Source: Methylobacterium sp. DB0501
GTDB taxonomy: Bacteria; Pseudomonadota; Alphaproteobacteria; Rhizobiales; Beijerinckiaceae
NCBI RefSeq assembly: GCF_011043735.1
Contig: NZ_JAAKGV010000013.1
Location: 12,066 to 76,065 of the forward strand
Direction of reading: 5' to 3'
DNA length: 64,000 nt
The position numbers and the translations under genes were made by a program. Every line of letters starts with the position of its first letter. Position 1 is the stretch's first letter. Of this stretch, positions 7,712 to 17,087 are shown piece by piece. Below the pieces are notes generated by a model, which had not been told where the DNA came from, ran no database searches, and worked only from the letters and a program-made list of their open reading frames with translations.

Positions 7712-8343
7712 CCGAGCAGGTCCGCGGCGGTGACGATGGCGCGGGCGATGTCGACGATCTTGCGCTTCTCGTTCATGGCCTTGCGCCGGAGCTGCTTGTA
7801 GGCCTCGTCCTCGGTCAGCCCCTTGGCGCTCATCAGGATGCCCTTGGCGCGCTCGATCAGCTTGCGGTCGGCGAGTTCGCTCTTCGCCTCGGTGAGCTCG
7901 CGCTGCAGCCGGGCGAAGGCGTTGAAGCGCAGGATCGCGATGTCGATGATCGGCTTGATCCGCTCGGCGCGGAGCCCGTCGACGATGTAGGCCGAGATGC
8001 CGGCATCGACCGCCGCCTGCATCATCGGCGTGTCGGATCGGTCGACGAACATCGCCACCGGCCGCTCCACCAGGCGCGAGACCCCGAACATCTGCTCCAG
8101 GAGGTCGCGGCTCGGGCTCTCGAGGTGGATCACCACCACGTCGGGCGAGAGGGCGGAGAGCCGGTCGAGGAGGTCGGCGGTGTCGGGGATGACCACCACG
8201 CGGGCGCCCTCGACGGCGCGCAAGCCCTCTTCCAGGATCGCGGCCCGGGCGCGGCTCGGGTCGACGACGGCAATGGTGAGGGATTCGCCCGCGGACGGGG
8301 CGGCAGGAGGAGCAGCCGGGGAGGGCGTTGCGCGGTCGGGCAT
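7708..8343 (-). CDS. nasT: NasT-type ANTAR-domain antiterminator
   Basis: A 211-residue protein with a Pro/Ala-rich 20-residue leader, a receiver-like domain (about 22-140) and a C-terminal ANTAR domain (about 145-205, including KLIERAKGILMSAKGLTEDEAY). ANTAR domains bind paired RNA hairpins with A1/G4 loops; exactly such a pair precedes nrtA. The receiver position usually held by phosphoacceptor Asp reads VVVIHLES, with His instead, so regulation by NasS binding rather than phosphorylation is expected. Upstream lies a 210-base divergent spacer shared with the next plus-strand gene. Confidence 0.88.
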   Translation of the reverse strand: MPDRATPSPAAPPAAPSAGESLTIAVVDPSRARAAILEEGLRAVEGARVVVIPDTADLLDRLSALSPDVVVIHLESPSRDLLEQMFGVSRLVERPVAMFVDRSDTPMMQAAVDAGISAYIVDGLRAERIKPIIDIAILRFNAFARLQRELTEAKSELADRKLIERAKGILMSAKGLTEDEAYKQLRRKAMNEKRKIVDIARAIVTAADLLG

Positions 8344-8553
8344 GTCGGCGTCGGATCACGCAATTGTTGGGCCTGAAGGCGGCGGAACTGCCCCTTACCC
8401 GAGGGAGGCTCCGAGCGGGAGGGCCCCGATGGGCGGAGGGCGGCCGAGCCCGGCCCCGCCTGCCGCGGGTTGACACGAAAGCGCAAAGAAACGGCCCCGC
8501 TTCGGCCCGAAACCGGCGCTTCATTCGCGACCGTGATCGGCAGGGAGGTTCGG

Positions 8554-9261
8554 ATGCGGCAGAACGGGCGGATGCGCGAGCCGGCGGGTGTCGGCGCCAT
8601 CGGGAGCCTGCCCGGGGCCTCGCGGGGCTACCTGCCGCTCCTGCCCACCGCCTGCGTGGCCATTTGCCTGGCGGCGGGCTCGCTGTACTGGCGCGGGGCG
8701 CCGCCCCGGACGCAAGAGGGCCGCGTCGCCGCGATGCAGCCGCTTCCGGCGGGCGCCGACCTGTTCCGTGCGGTCCCGGATGGCGAGGGCCGGATGCGCG
8801 CGCCCTACCCGCTCGAATTCGAGCAGCCATTCCCGCTGATCGCCAGCCTGCCGGGCGAGGCCGCGGCGCCGGTGCTGCCGGTCGTCGAGACCAGGGAGCC
8901 CGAGGTCAAGGACGTCGAAGGCAGGGAGAACGAAGGAAGAGCGCTGCGCCGCGCTGCGCCGCATCGCGCGCGGGCGGTGCCGTCCCTCGCAGGCGTGCGG
9001 CCGCCGGCCCGGCCCGACGACCTCAAGGTCGCGAAGGTCACCCCGGACAAGGGCACGGGCGACAAGGGAATCGGTGACCGGGGAACGGGCGGCGAAGCGG
9101 CGTCCCGCACGGCCAGCGCCGGGGGCACCGTCGAGCGTCCGGCGCCGTGGCTGCCCTTCGCCCCGACCGGACGGCTGGTGACCCAGAGCATGGTGGCTCT
9201 GGGCGAGGGCGTGACGAATGCGGGCGCCGCGATGATCGACCTGATCGACCGGCGGCGCTAG
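8554..9261 (+). CDS. Hypothetical membrane-anchored protein
   Basis: A 235-residue protein of unknown function. The start chosen is the ATG preceded by GGGAGG at 5-base spacing; a further in-frame ATG 84 bases upstream lacks such a site. A single hydrophobic segment (LPTACVAICLAAGSLYW) sits at about residues 30-46, followed by a Pro/Arg/Glu-rich, probably disordered region containing DKGTG/DKGIG/DRGTG triplicate motifs around residue 170. The C-terminus (about the last 30 residues) is hydrophobic or amphipathic. No family was recognised. It is divergent from nasT, with no evident functional link. Confidence 0.55.
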   Translation: MRQNGRMREPAGVGAIGSLPGASRGYLPLLPTACVAICLAAGSLYWRGAPPRTQEGRVAAMQPLPAGADLFRAVPDGEGRMRAPYPLEFEQPFPLIASLPGEAAAPVLPVVETREPEVKDVEGRENEGRALRRAAPHRARAVPSLAGVRPPARPDDLKVAKVTPDKGTGDKGIGDRGTGGEAASRTASAGGTVERPAPWLPFAPTGRLVTQSMVALGEGVTNAGAAMIDLIDRRR

Positions 9262-9302
9262 ATCGAAAGCCGAGCAAGGATCGATCTGCGAACGGGATCA
9301 CG

Positions 9303-9764
9303 ATGTCCGCCCTCGTCATCCGGCCCGCAGACCGGTTCGATCTGCCGCGCCTCCTCGACCTCTACGTCCACCTCGACCCGGACGATGCGCGCTGCCCGCC
9401 CGAGGAGGCCGCGGCGATCCTCGATCGCCTGTCGCGCGACGAGGGCAGCGCGGTCCTCGTCGGGGCGATCGGGGAAAAGCTGGTCACGACCTGCACCGTC
9501 GTCGTCATCCCGAACCTGACCCGCGGCGGCCGGCCCTACGCGCTCATCGAGAACGTCGTCACCCACGCCGACCATCGCGGGGCCGGGTTCGGGCGGGCCG
9601 TCCTGAGCGCGGCCGTCGGGCGCGCCTGGGAGGCGGGATGCTACAAGGTCATGCTGATGACGGGCTCGACGAAGCCCTCCACGCTCGCATTCTACGAGGC
9701 GGCGGGCTTCGAGCCGTCGAAGACCGGGTTCCAGGTCAGGCGGATCGCCGTCAGAGCCGAGTGA
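9303..9764 (+). CDS. GNAT family N-acetyltransferase
   Basis: A 153-residue single-domain GNAT. The acetyl-CoA pyrophosphate-binding loop (HRGAGFGRAVL) lies around residue 80, preceded by the strand ALIENVVTHADHRG and followed by the C-terminal FYEAAGF motif typical of the fold. The start MSALVIRP was chosen because the first beta strand begins at once; the longer open frame upstream overlaps the preceding gene. The substrate is unknown (amino acid or small amine is usual). Confidence 0.8.
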   Translation: MSALVIRPADRFDLPRLLDLYVHLDPDDARCPPEEAAAILDRLSRDEGSAVLVGAIGEKLVTTCTVVVIPNLTRGGRPYALIENVVTHADHRGAGFGRAVLSAAVGRAWEAGCYKVMLMTGSTKPSTLAFYEAAGFEPSKTGFQVRRIAVRAE

Positions 9765-9877
9765 GGGCGCGCGGCCGCCAACCATGGTGCAGCGCGATCG
9801 GGCAGCGCCCGGCCCGGGTTGGCCCGAGGGGAAGGCCGCTCTAGCTAACGGCGTCACGGCACTGTTCGGGACGCACC

Positions 9878-11779
9878 ATGGCGTTGCTCATCGAGGATTA
9901 CGCGCTCGTCGGGGATGGGCGCAGCGCGGCACTGATCGGACGCGACGGCAGCGTCGACTGGCTGTGCTGGCCGCGCTTCGATGCCTCGGCCTGCTTCTCG
10001 GCCCTGCTCGGCACCCGGGAAGATCACGGCCACTGGCGCATCGCGCCCGCGGGCGACGCCAAGAGCACCCGCGGCTACCGGCAGGACACGCTGGTGCTGG
10101 AGACCGTCCACGAGACCGCCGACGGCGCGGTGCGGGTGATCGACTACATGCCGGTGGAGGACGGCACGCATCTCGTGCGTCTCGTCGAGGGCGTGCGCGG
10201 CCGGGTGGCGATGCGCATGGACCTCGTGGTGCGCTTCGATTACGGCTCCGCCATCCCCTGGGTGTCGCGCAGCGAGAACGACGACCTCAGGGCGATCGCC
10301 GGCCCCAACAAGCTGGTGCTGCGCACCCGCGCGGCCCTGAAGGGCATCGGCCAGTCGACCGTGTCCGAGTTCACGGTCGAGGCGGGGCAGAGCGTATCCT
10401 TCGTGCTGAGCTACGGCCTCTCCCACGAGGAGGACCCGGCCCCGATCGAGCCGCGCAAGATGCTGGCCGGCACCACCGCCTGGTGGCGCTCCTGGTGCCG
10501 GCGCTGCCGGGGCGGGACGCCCTGGGACGACGTGCTGACCCGCTCGCTCCTGACGCTCAAGGCGCTGATCTACCGGCCGACCGGCGGCATCGTGGCGGCG
10601 CCCACCACCTCGCTGCCGGAGCAGATCGGCGGCGTGCGCAACTGGGATTACCGGTTCTGCTGGCTGCGCGATTCGACCTTCACGCTGCTGGCGCTGATGG
10701 ATGCGGGCTATATCGACGAGGCCCGGGCCTGGCGCGACTGGCTCACTCGCGCGGTGGCGGGCAGCCCCGAGCAGGCGCACATCCTCTACGGCATCGCCGG
10801 CGAGCGCCTGCTGCCGGAGATCGAGCTCGACTGGCTGCCGGGCTACGAGGGCTCGCGCCCGGTGCGGGTCGGCAACGCCGCCGCCCAGCAATTCCAGCTC
10901 GACGTCTACGGCGAATTGTTCGACGCGCTCTACCAGGCCCACCAGCGCGGCATGCGGGCCGACGAATCCGGCGTGCGGGTCGGCCGCGCCCTCCTCGACC
11001 ACCTGGAGCGGGTCTGGCGCGAGCCCGACGAGGGCATCTGGGAGGTGCGCGGCGGGCGCAAGCACTTCGTCCATTCGAAGGTGATGGCCTGGGTCGCCTT
11101 CGACCGGGCGATCCGCTTCTACGAGGCCCAGATGGCGGACCGCGATGCGGCGGACCACGAGCCCACCGCCGGCGACCACGAGGCGGTGGTCCGCTGGCGC
11201 GCCGCCCGGGACGAGATCCACCGCGAGGTCTGCGAGAAGGGCTTCGACAAGGACCTCAACAGCTTCGTGCAGTATTACGGCTCGAAGGACCTCGATGCGA
11301 GCCTGCTCCTGATCGCCCATATGGGCTTCCTGCCCCAGGACGATCCGCGCGTCGTCGGCACCGTCGAGGCGATCGGCCGCGACCTGATGCATGACGGCTT
11401 CGTGCTACGCTACGACACCAGCGGCCAGACGACCGACGGCCTGCCCGCCGGCGAGGGCGCCTTCCTGCCCTGCAGCTTCTGGTACGCCGACAACCTGATC
11501 GGGCTCGGCCGACGCGACGAGGCCCGCGCGCTCATCGAGCGCCTGCTGTCCCTGTGCAACGACGTCGGGCTGCTCGCCGAGGAATACGACCCGGTCCGCA
11601 AGCGCCAGGTCGGCAATTTTCCGCAGGCGTTCAGCCATGTCGCGCTCGTCAACACGCTTCTGAACTTCAGTCGGACGATCGGACCCGCTAAGGAGCGCGG
11701 CGGAGACCCGGACGATGCGGGCCGTCCGGGCGAGCGGCCCGTGATGCCCCCGCAGGCGGCCGAAAGCCCCGCGACCTGA
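9878..11779 (+). CDS. Glycoside hydrolase family 15 protein (glucoamylase/trehalase-like)
   Basis: A 633-residue protein with the N-terminal beta-sandwich (MALLIEDYALVGDGRSAALIGRDGSVDWLC is diagnostic of the bacterial GH15 group, here only named in part) and the C-terminal (alpha/alpha)6 barrel. The barrel signature NWDYRFCWLRDS is at about residues 258-269. Members hydrolyse alpha-glucosidic bonds, several being trehalases. A trehalose-6-phosphate phosphatase is encoded 5 kb downstream, so trehalose turnover is plausible, but the substrate cannot be read from sequence. There is no signal peptide, so it is cytoplasmic. Confidence 0.85.
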   Translation: MALLIEDYALVGDGRSAALIGRDGSVDWLCWPRFDASACFSALLGTREDHGHWRIAPAGDAKSTRGYRQDTLVLETVHETADGAVRVIDYMPVEDGTHLVRLVEGVRGRVAMRMDLVVRFDYGSAIPWVSRSENDDLRAIAGPNKLVLRTRAALKGIGQSTVSEFTVEAGQSVSFVLSYGLSHEEDPAPIEPRKMLAGTTAWWRSWCRRCRGGTPWDDVLTRSLLTLKALIYRPTGGIVAAPTTSLPEQIGGVRNWDYRFCWLRDSTFTLLALMDAGYIDEARAWRDWLTRAVAGSPEQAHILYGIAGERLLPEIELDWLPGYEGSRPVRVGNAAAQQFQLDVYGELFDALYQAHQRGMRADESGVRVGRALLDHLERVWREPDEGIWEVRGGRKHFVHSKVMAWVAFDRAIRFYEAQMADRDAADHEPTAGDHEAVVRWRAARDEIHREVCEKGFDKDLNSFVQYYGSKDLDASLLLIAHMGFLPQDDPRVVGTVEAIGRDLMHDGFVLRYDTSGQTTDGLPAGEGAFLPCSFWYADNLIGLGRRDEARALIERLLSLCNDVGLLAEEYDPVRKRQVGNFPQAFSHVALVNTLLNFSRTIGPAKERGGDPDDAGRPGERPVMPPQAAESPAT

Positions 11780-11806
11780 CCGGTCGCGGGGCCCCGATCC
11801 TTTTTT
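11767..11806 (+). terminator. Intrinsic terminator after GH15 gene
   Basis: A perfect 10-bp stem CCCCGCGACC/GGTCGCGGGG with a 5-base loop overlaps the stop codon. A TTTTTT tract follows after a 9-base gap. The gap makes it imperfect, but its placement before the tkt ribosome-binding region supports a role in separating the two transcripts. Confidence 0.55.
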
Positions 11807-11828
11807 CGACGTGACGAGGCCAGTCAAG

Positions 11829-13907
11829 ATGAGCGCAGCCGACACCAAGCCGAAGGCCGGCACCAGCGAGATCGACCAGCGCAGCATCGACACGATCCGC
11901 ACGCTGACGATCGATGCGGTGCAGAAGGCGAATTCGGGCCATGCCGGTGCCCCGCTGGGCCTCGCGCCGGTCGCCTTCACCCTGTGGAACCACTACCTCC
12001 GCTACGACCCGGCGAACCCGCACTGGCCGAACCGCGACCGCTTCGTGCTGTCGGTCGGCCACGCCTCGATGCTGCTCTACAGCCTGCTCCACCTCGCCGA
12101 GGTGGCGGAGACGGACGGCGGCAATGCCCCGGCGGTGAGCCTGGAGGACATCAAGAAGTTCCGCCAGCTCGACAGCCGCACCCCGGGCCACCCGGAATAC
12201 CACTTCACCACCGGCGTCGAGGTGACGACGGGACCGCTCGGCCAGGGCGTGGCCAATTCCGTCGGCATGGCGATGGGCGGCCGCTTCCTCGGCGAGCGCC
12301 TCGCCTACGGCGACCGGCCGCTCTTCGACTACAACGTCTACGCGATGTGCAGCGACGGCGACCTGATGGAGGGTGTGGCGTCGGAGGCGGCCTCGATCGC
12401 CGGGCACCTGCGCCTGTCGAACCTGTGCTGGATCTACGACAACAACACCATCACCATCGAGGGCCATACCGACCTCGCCTTCAGCGAGGAGGTCGCCGCC
12501 CGCTTCCTGGCCTATGGCTGGCAGGTGCTGCGCGTCGCCGACGCCAACGACACGGTGGCGGTCTCCCACGCCCTCGAGACCTTCCTGCAATCGGGCGACC
12601 GCCCGACGCTGATCATCGTCAACTCGGTGATCGGCTACGGCGCGCCGACCAAGCAGGGCACCCCGAAGGCCCATTCGGACGCGCTCGGCCCCGACGAGGT
12701 CAAGGGTGCCAAGCGCGCCTATGGCTGGCCGGAGGACGCCCAGTTCCTGGTGCCGGACGGCGTCTACGACAATTTCCGCCAAGGCATCGGCGCCCGCGGC
12801 AAGGCCCTGCGCGAGGAGTGGCTGGCGCTGGTCGAGGAGGTGAAGGCCGGTGATATGGGCCTCGCCAAGGATCTTGCTACCTATCTCGCCGGCGAGCTGC
12901 CGGACGGGTGGGACGCCGAGATCCCGGTCTTCCCGGCCGATGCCAAGGGCCTCGCCACCCGCGAATCCTCCGGCAAGGTGCTCAACGCCATCGCCAACCG
13001 GGTGCCGTGGCTGCTCGGCGGCTCGGCCGACCTCGCGCCCTCGAACAAGACCAAGCTCGAGAGCCCGGAGGCCGGCACCCTCGGTCCGTTCACGCCCGGC
13101 GGGCGCAACATCCATTTCGGCGTGCGCGAGCACGCGATGGGCTCGATCGTCAACGGCCTCGGCCTGGTCGGCCTGCGCGCCTACGGGGCGACCTTCCTGG
13201 TCTTCTCCGACTACATGCGCCCGCCGATCCGGCTCGCCGCCCTGATGGAGCTGCCGGTCTTCCACGTCTTCACCCATGATTCGATCGGCGTGGGCGAGGA
13301 CGGGCCGACCCACCAGCCGGTGGAGCACCTGCTGGCGCTCCGCGCGATCCCCGGCCTCATCACCTTCCGGCCGGCCGACGCCAACGAAGTGGCGGAGGCG
13401 TACCGGGTCATCATGCAGCTCAAGCACCAGCCGGCGGTTCTGGCACTCAGCCGCCAGCCGCTGCCGACCGTCGACCGCAGCAAGTACGCGGCGGCCTCCG
13501 GCACCGCCAAGGGCGCCTATGTGCTCGCCGGGGCCGACGAGGCCAAGCCCGACGTGATTCTGATCGGGACCGGCTCCGAGGTGCAGCTCTGCCTTTCCGC
13601 CTACGACACCCTCCGGTCCGAGGGCGTGAAGGCCCGGGTGGTGTCGATGCCGTCCTGGGACCTGTTCGAGCAGCAGGACGAGGCCTACCGCAACAGTGTG
13701 CTGCCGCCCGAGGTGACGGCCCGCGTCGCGGTCGAGCAGGGGTCGGTGATCGGCTGGGACCGCTACACCGGCAGTACCGGCACGATCCTCGGCATGCACA
13801 CCTTCGGCTCCTCGGCACCGATCAAGGACCTGCAGACCAAGTTCGGGTTCACGCCCGAGAAGGTTCTGGAGGCCGCCCGCGCCCAGCTGGCCAAGAAGAA
13901 GGGCTGA
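11829..13907 (+). CDS. tkt: Transketolase
   Basis: A 692-residue thiamine-diphosphate enzyme of the pentose phosphate pathway, and potentially of formaldehyde or CO2 assimilation in methylotrophs. It is full length with all three domains. The N-terminal domain has ANSGHAGAPLG and the ThDP motif SDGDLMEG (near residue 176). The central pyrimidine domain has FGVREHAMGSI and HDSIGVGEDGPTHQPVEH, and the C-terminal domain completes the protein. The ATG was chosen over an in-frame GTG 18 bases upstream. A strong hairpin follows the stop. Confidence 0.95.
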   Translation: MSAADTKPKAGTSEIDQRSIDTIRTLTIDAVQKANSGHAGAPLGLAPVAFTLWNHYLRYDPANPHWPNRDRFVLSVGHASMLLYSLLHLAEVAETDGGNAPAVSLEDIKKFRQLDSRTPGHPEYHFTTGVEVTTGPLGQGVANSVGMAMGGRFLGERLAYGDRPLFDYNVYAMCSDGDLMEGVASEAASIAGHLRLSNLCWIYDNNTITIEGHTDLAFSEEVAARFLAYGWQVLRVADANDTVAVSHALETFLQSGDRPTLIIVNSVIGYGAPTKQGTPKAHSDALGPDEVKGAKRAYGWPEDAQFLVPDGVYDNFRQGIGARGKALREEWLALVEEVKAGDMGLAKDLATYLAGELPDGWDAEIPVFPADAKGLATRESSGKVLNAIANRVPWLLGGSADLAPSNKTKLESPEAGTLGPFTPGGRNIHFGVREHAMGSIVNGLGLVGLRAYGATFLVFSDYMRPPIRLAALMELPVFHVFTHDSIGVGEDGPTHQPVEHLLALRAIPGLITFRPADANEVAEAYRVIMQLKHQPAVLALSRQPLPTVDRSKYAAASGTAKGAYVLAGADEAKPDVILIGTGSEVQLCLSAYDTLRSEGVKARVVSMPSWDLFEQQDEAYRNSVLPPEVTARVAVEQGSVIGWDRYTGSTGTILGMHTFGSSAPIKDLQTKFGFTPEKVLEAARAQLAKKKG

Positions 13908-13922
13908 TCCCATCCTCCCTCG

Positions 13923-13961
13923 TCCTCCTGGGCCCCGGCATAGCCGGGAACCCCAGGAGGA
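13923..13961. terminator. Bidirectional hairpin between convergent genes
   Basis: The inverted repeat CCTCCTGGGG...CCCCAGGAGG, with an inner CCCCGGC/GCCGGG stem around ATA, lies between the 3' ends of tkt (+) and the phosphatase gene (-). It lacks a T-tract. The position between convergent genes supports a transcript-end function. Confidence 0.55.
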
Positions 13962-14009
13962 CATCGGGGGTGGCAGAACCGTCGAGAGCGGCGATGCGGC
14001 TCCCGGCCC

Positions 14010-14663
14010 CTACCGCGCCGTCAGAATCTCCACCGGAGGCCCTCGGCCGTCATCGAACACGCCCGCCGAGAGGGGGCCGCCGAACACCGCGCCGGTGTCG
14101 AGATTGGTGCGGAACGTCTCGAGCTCCGGCCGGCCGTCCCTCGTCGGGGTGTGGCCGTGGACGACGTGGCGGCCGAAATCGTGGCCCGAGGACAGGAACG
14201 GCTCGCGCATCCACAGCCGGGTCTCGCGGGCGCTGCCCTCCGCTCCCAGAACCGGGTCGAGGCCGCCATGGACGTACCAGCGCCGGGCGTCGCCGTGCAG
14301 GGTCGGCAGGGCGGCGAGCCAGGCGACGACATCCCGCGGCAGGTCGCGCGGATGCGCGACGCCGAAGGAGGCGAGCGTCGTTCCCCCGCCGTTGAGCTCC
14401 CAAAGGTCGAGGTTCGATCCGGCCGCCGCGTCGAGCAGCATCGCCTCGTGATTGCCCATCAGGCAGGTGACGGCCTCGGGCTCCCGGCCCTGCAGGGTCC
14501 GCAGCCGCACGACCGCGCCGGCGCTGTCGGGCCCGCGGTCGACGGCGTCGCCGAGGAAGACCAGCCGGCGTGCCCGGCCGGCGCGATGCGTCTCGATCCG
14601 GGCGAGCAGGCGATCGAGGAGGTCGGTGCGGCCGTGGATGTCGCCGATCGCGTAGGTGAGCAT
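14010..14663 (-). CDS. PPP-type metallophosphoesterase (serine/threonine phosphatase-like)
   Basis: A 217-residue single-domain phosphoesterase. The motifs are in canonical order: GDIHGR (about 7-12), GDAVDRG (about 37-43), GNHEAM (about 68-73) and a late HGH (about 172) that completes the dinuclear metal site. It resembles bacterial PrpA/PP1-like or ApaH-like enzymes. The substrate is unknown (phosphoprotein or dinucleoside polyphosphate). It is convergent with tkt and 35 bases downstream of the GGDEF-EAL gene on the same strand. Confidence 0.85.
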   Translation of the reverse strand: MLTYAIGDIHGRTDLLDRLLARIETHRAGRARRLVFLGDAVDRGPDSAGAVVRLRTLQGREPEAVTCLMGNHEAMLLDAAAGSNLDLWELNGGGTTLASFGVAHPRDLPRDVVAWLAALPTLHGDARRWYVHGGLDPVLGAEGSARETRLWMREPFLSSGHDFGRHVVHGHTPTRDGRPELETFRTNLDTGAVFGGPLSAGVFDDGRGPPVEILTAR

Positions 14664-14698
14664 GGCCGCCTCCCGAGAAAGGGCGACGGCCGCCCCGG

Positions 14699-16711
14699 TC
14701 AGGCGACCGCCTGGGCCGGCGGGATCGACCGCACCGCCTCGGCGTCGAGGTAGCGCAGGGTCTCGGCAAAGCCCATCGGCCGGCCGAAATGATAGCCCTG
14801 CATCAGGACGCAGCCGAGGCTCTCGAGCAGGCGGGCCTGCTCGGCGGTCTCGATCCCCTCGACCACGCAATCGAGCGTGAGGTTGCGGGCGAGGCCGACG
14901 ATCGACGTGACGATATCGCGGCTCGCCGGATTCTTGGTGATCTCGCTGGTGAAGCTGCGGTCGATCTTGAGCTTGTCGAGCGGCAGGCGGTGGACGTAGC
15001 CGAGGGACGAGTAGCCGGTGCCGAAATCGTCGAGCGCGATGGCGATGCCGTTCGCCCTCAGGGTCTCGAGCACCGTCTGGGCCTGGGCCACGTCCTGGAT
15101 CAGGGCGGTCTCGGTCGCCTCCAGGATCACCCGCCCGGGGCCCAAGCCGCTCGCGCGGATCGCCGCGACGAGGCCCTCGGCCGCCTGCGGCGAGGCGATG
15201 TCCGCCATCGACAGGTTGAAGGACAGGGCGACCGGCTCGGGCCAGGCCTTCGCGGCGGCGAGCGCCTGGCCGAACAGCACGGCGGTGATGCGGGTGATCA
15301 GGCCGGAGCGCTCGGCGATCGGCACGAACACCGCCGGGGAGACCGGGCCGATATCCGGACTGGTCCAGCGCGCCAGCGCCTCGAACGCCACGGTGCGGCC
15401 GCGCCGCACGTCGACGATCGGCTGGAAGACCAGGGTCATCTCCCGGGACAGATCGGCGTGGCGCAGGGCCTGCTCGATCACGCTCTGGGTGCGCAGGCGC
15501 CGCTCGTGCTCCTCGGTGAACAGCACGGCCGTGCCGCGGCCGCTCGCCTTGGCGTAGTACAGGGCGTAATCCGCCCGCTCGACCAGCACCGCCGCCTTGG
15601 TTCCCGCCTCGGGATAGGTCGCGAAGCCGATCGAGGCGCCGATCTGGGCGGAGCCGCCATGGGGCAGCCGGAACGGCGCGCCGAGCGCGATGCGGATCGC
15701 CTCGCCCATCGCCTCGGCCGTGTCCGCGGCGCCGGGCAGGACGAGGCCGAACTCGTCGCCGCCCAGCCGCGCCACCGTCCCGGCCTCGCCCACGACCTCG
15801 CGCAGGCGCCGGGCGGTCTCCTGCAGCACGGCGTCGCCGGCGCCGTGGCCGTGGGTGTCGTTGACCGGCTTGAACCCGTCGAGATCGACCAGGCCGACGA
15901 CGACCCGCTCGCCGGCGCTCGCCGCCCCGACCAGGGCCTGTTCGAGGGAGGCGAAGAAGCTGCGGCGGTTGGGCAGCTCGGTCAGGGTGTCGAGATTGGC
16001 CAGCCGCAGGTTGTCGCGGCCCAGGCGCTCGAGCTCTACCTGCTGCCCGATCAGGCGGGCGAAGTTGCGGGCATAGGTGACGATCACGAATATCAGGGCG
16101 GCGCTGACGATCACCAGGTTGAGCCCGATCGCCCGCATGGCGTGGCTGTCGAGGTGGCTGACGTAGAGGCCGAAGATCAGGTTGACCGTGACCATCACCA
16201 GCAAGGCGGCCGCGCGCAGATGGACGAGGCAGAAGGCGCAGGCGATCGTCGTGGTGCCGACGTAGAACAGGATGTGGGCCTTGGCGTAGCCGTCGCCGTA
16301 CTCGAACAGCGCGATGCTCCAGGCGATGAAGCCAACCGCCAGCGCGCCCGCGAGCCAGACCGTGAGCCGCAGCTTGGCGGCGACCCGGGCCTCGTCGATC
16401 GGCGCCCGGCGCTGGCGCAGCCATGATCCGAGGCGCAGGATGCACAGGGTCAGCAGGATTCCGAGCGGGTAGAGGGTTACCGAATCCGGCGCCATTCCAT
16501 GAAAGGTGACGGCGACGGCCGTCGAGTTGATCGCCAGGATCACGTAGAGCAGCGGCACCTGTTTGCGCAGGACCCGCATCTGAGCCCGCATCAGGTCCGG
16601 GTTCGCGGTGTCGACCCGGAAGAGATCGACGATGGTCAGCAACCTGCGCACTGCGCGTCCACCCCGTTCGGACCCGCCGGTTCCGGCATCGCCCCGGCAA
16701 TCAGAAACCAT
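14699..16711 (-). CDS. Membrane-anchored GGDEF-EAL c-di-GMP protein
   Basis: A protein of up to 670 residues. It has an N-terminal membrane region with several hydrophobic helices (about 45-220), a GGDEF domain with intact LGGDEF at about residue 315, and an EAL domain with intact FEAL followed by the downstream DDFGTGYSSL and TE-containing motifs. Both catalytic signatures are present, so it could make and degrade c-di-GMP. The start is uncertain: an in-frame GTG about 20 codons downstream (VRRLLTIVDLF) has a purine-rich upstream region and may be the true start. It is divergent from otsB. Confidence 0.85.
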   Translation of the reverse strand: MVSDCRGDAGTGGSERGGRAVRRLLTIVDLFRVDTANPDLMRAQMRVLRKQVPLLYVILAINSTAVAVTFHGMAPDSVTLYPLGILLTLCILRLGSWLRQRRAPIDEARVAAKLRLTVWLAGALAVGFIAWSIALFEYGDGYAKAHILFYVGTTTIACAFCLVHLRAAALLVMVTVNLIFGLYVSHLDSHAMRAIGLNLVIVSAALIFVIVTYARNFARLIGQQVELERLGRDNLRLANLDTLTELPNRRSFFASLEQALVGAASAGERVVVGLVDLDGFKPVNDTHGHGAGDAVLQETARRLREVVGEAGTVARLGGDEFGLVLPGAADTAEAMGEAIRIALGAPFRLPHGGSAQIGASIGFATYPEAGTKAAVLVERADYALYYAKASGRGTAVLFTEEHERRLRTQSVIEQALRHADLSREMTLVFQPIVDVRRGRTVAFEALARWTSPDIGPVSPAVFVPIAERSGLITRITAVLFGQALAAAKAWPEPVALSFNLSMADIASPQAAEGLVAAIRASGLGPGRVILEATETALIQDVAQAQTVLETLRANGIAIALDDFGTGYSSLGYVHRLPLDKLKIDRSFTSEITKNPASRDIVTSIVGLARNLTLDCVVEGIETAEQARLLESLGCVLMQGYHFGRPMGFAETLRYLDAEAVRSIPPAQAVA

Positions 16712-17087
16712 ACCGGCTTGAACGAAGGGTTACCCTGCAATCCCCGGCTGGCGGATGACGGTTATGATCCCGGAGCGCTACGAGATCAGCAAGCGGCGCG
16801 CGGCGCAGCGGATTAGCCAGTAACGGGCCGGACCGGCGGAGCGGGCTTTGTCACGAAACGTTCGAGCACGATTGCTTCGAGGCCGGCCGCGATGTGCCGG
16901 GACCCTGGCGATTGCTAAGGCAGATGCCGGCGAAACCGGTCCCCGGGACGAGGATCCTCGCCCCTCCCCCGGTTCGTTCCACGCGCAGGGCCTCGCGCGG
17001 GGTTCGCTCCCGCCGGGGACACCCGCGGACCGCGAACCGCCCTATATCTCCGCGGCAGCCCCTGGCCGCGACGGGAGATGCAATCCC
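16712..17087. other. Divergent intergenic region, GGDEF-EAL gene / otsB
   Basis: No gene or RNA was recognised. Both neighbouring genes are transcribed away from it, so promoters for both must lie here. A direct look for a general-stress (EcfG-type GGAAC...CGTT) promoter in front of otsB found no match. GC-rich short dyads are present but none is distinctive. Confidence 0.3.

Noticed and set aside
16712..17087. General-stress (EcfG) promoter for otsB
   Set aside because: No GGAAC with a properly spaced CGTT was found upstream of otsB or of the GH15 gene.
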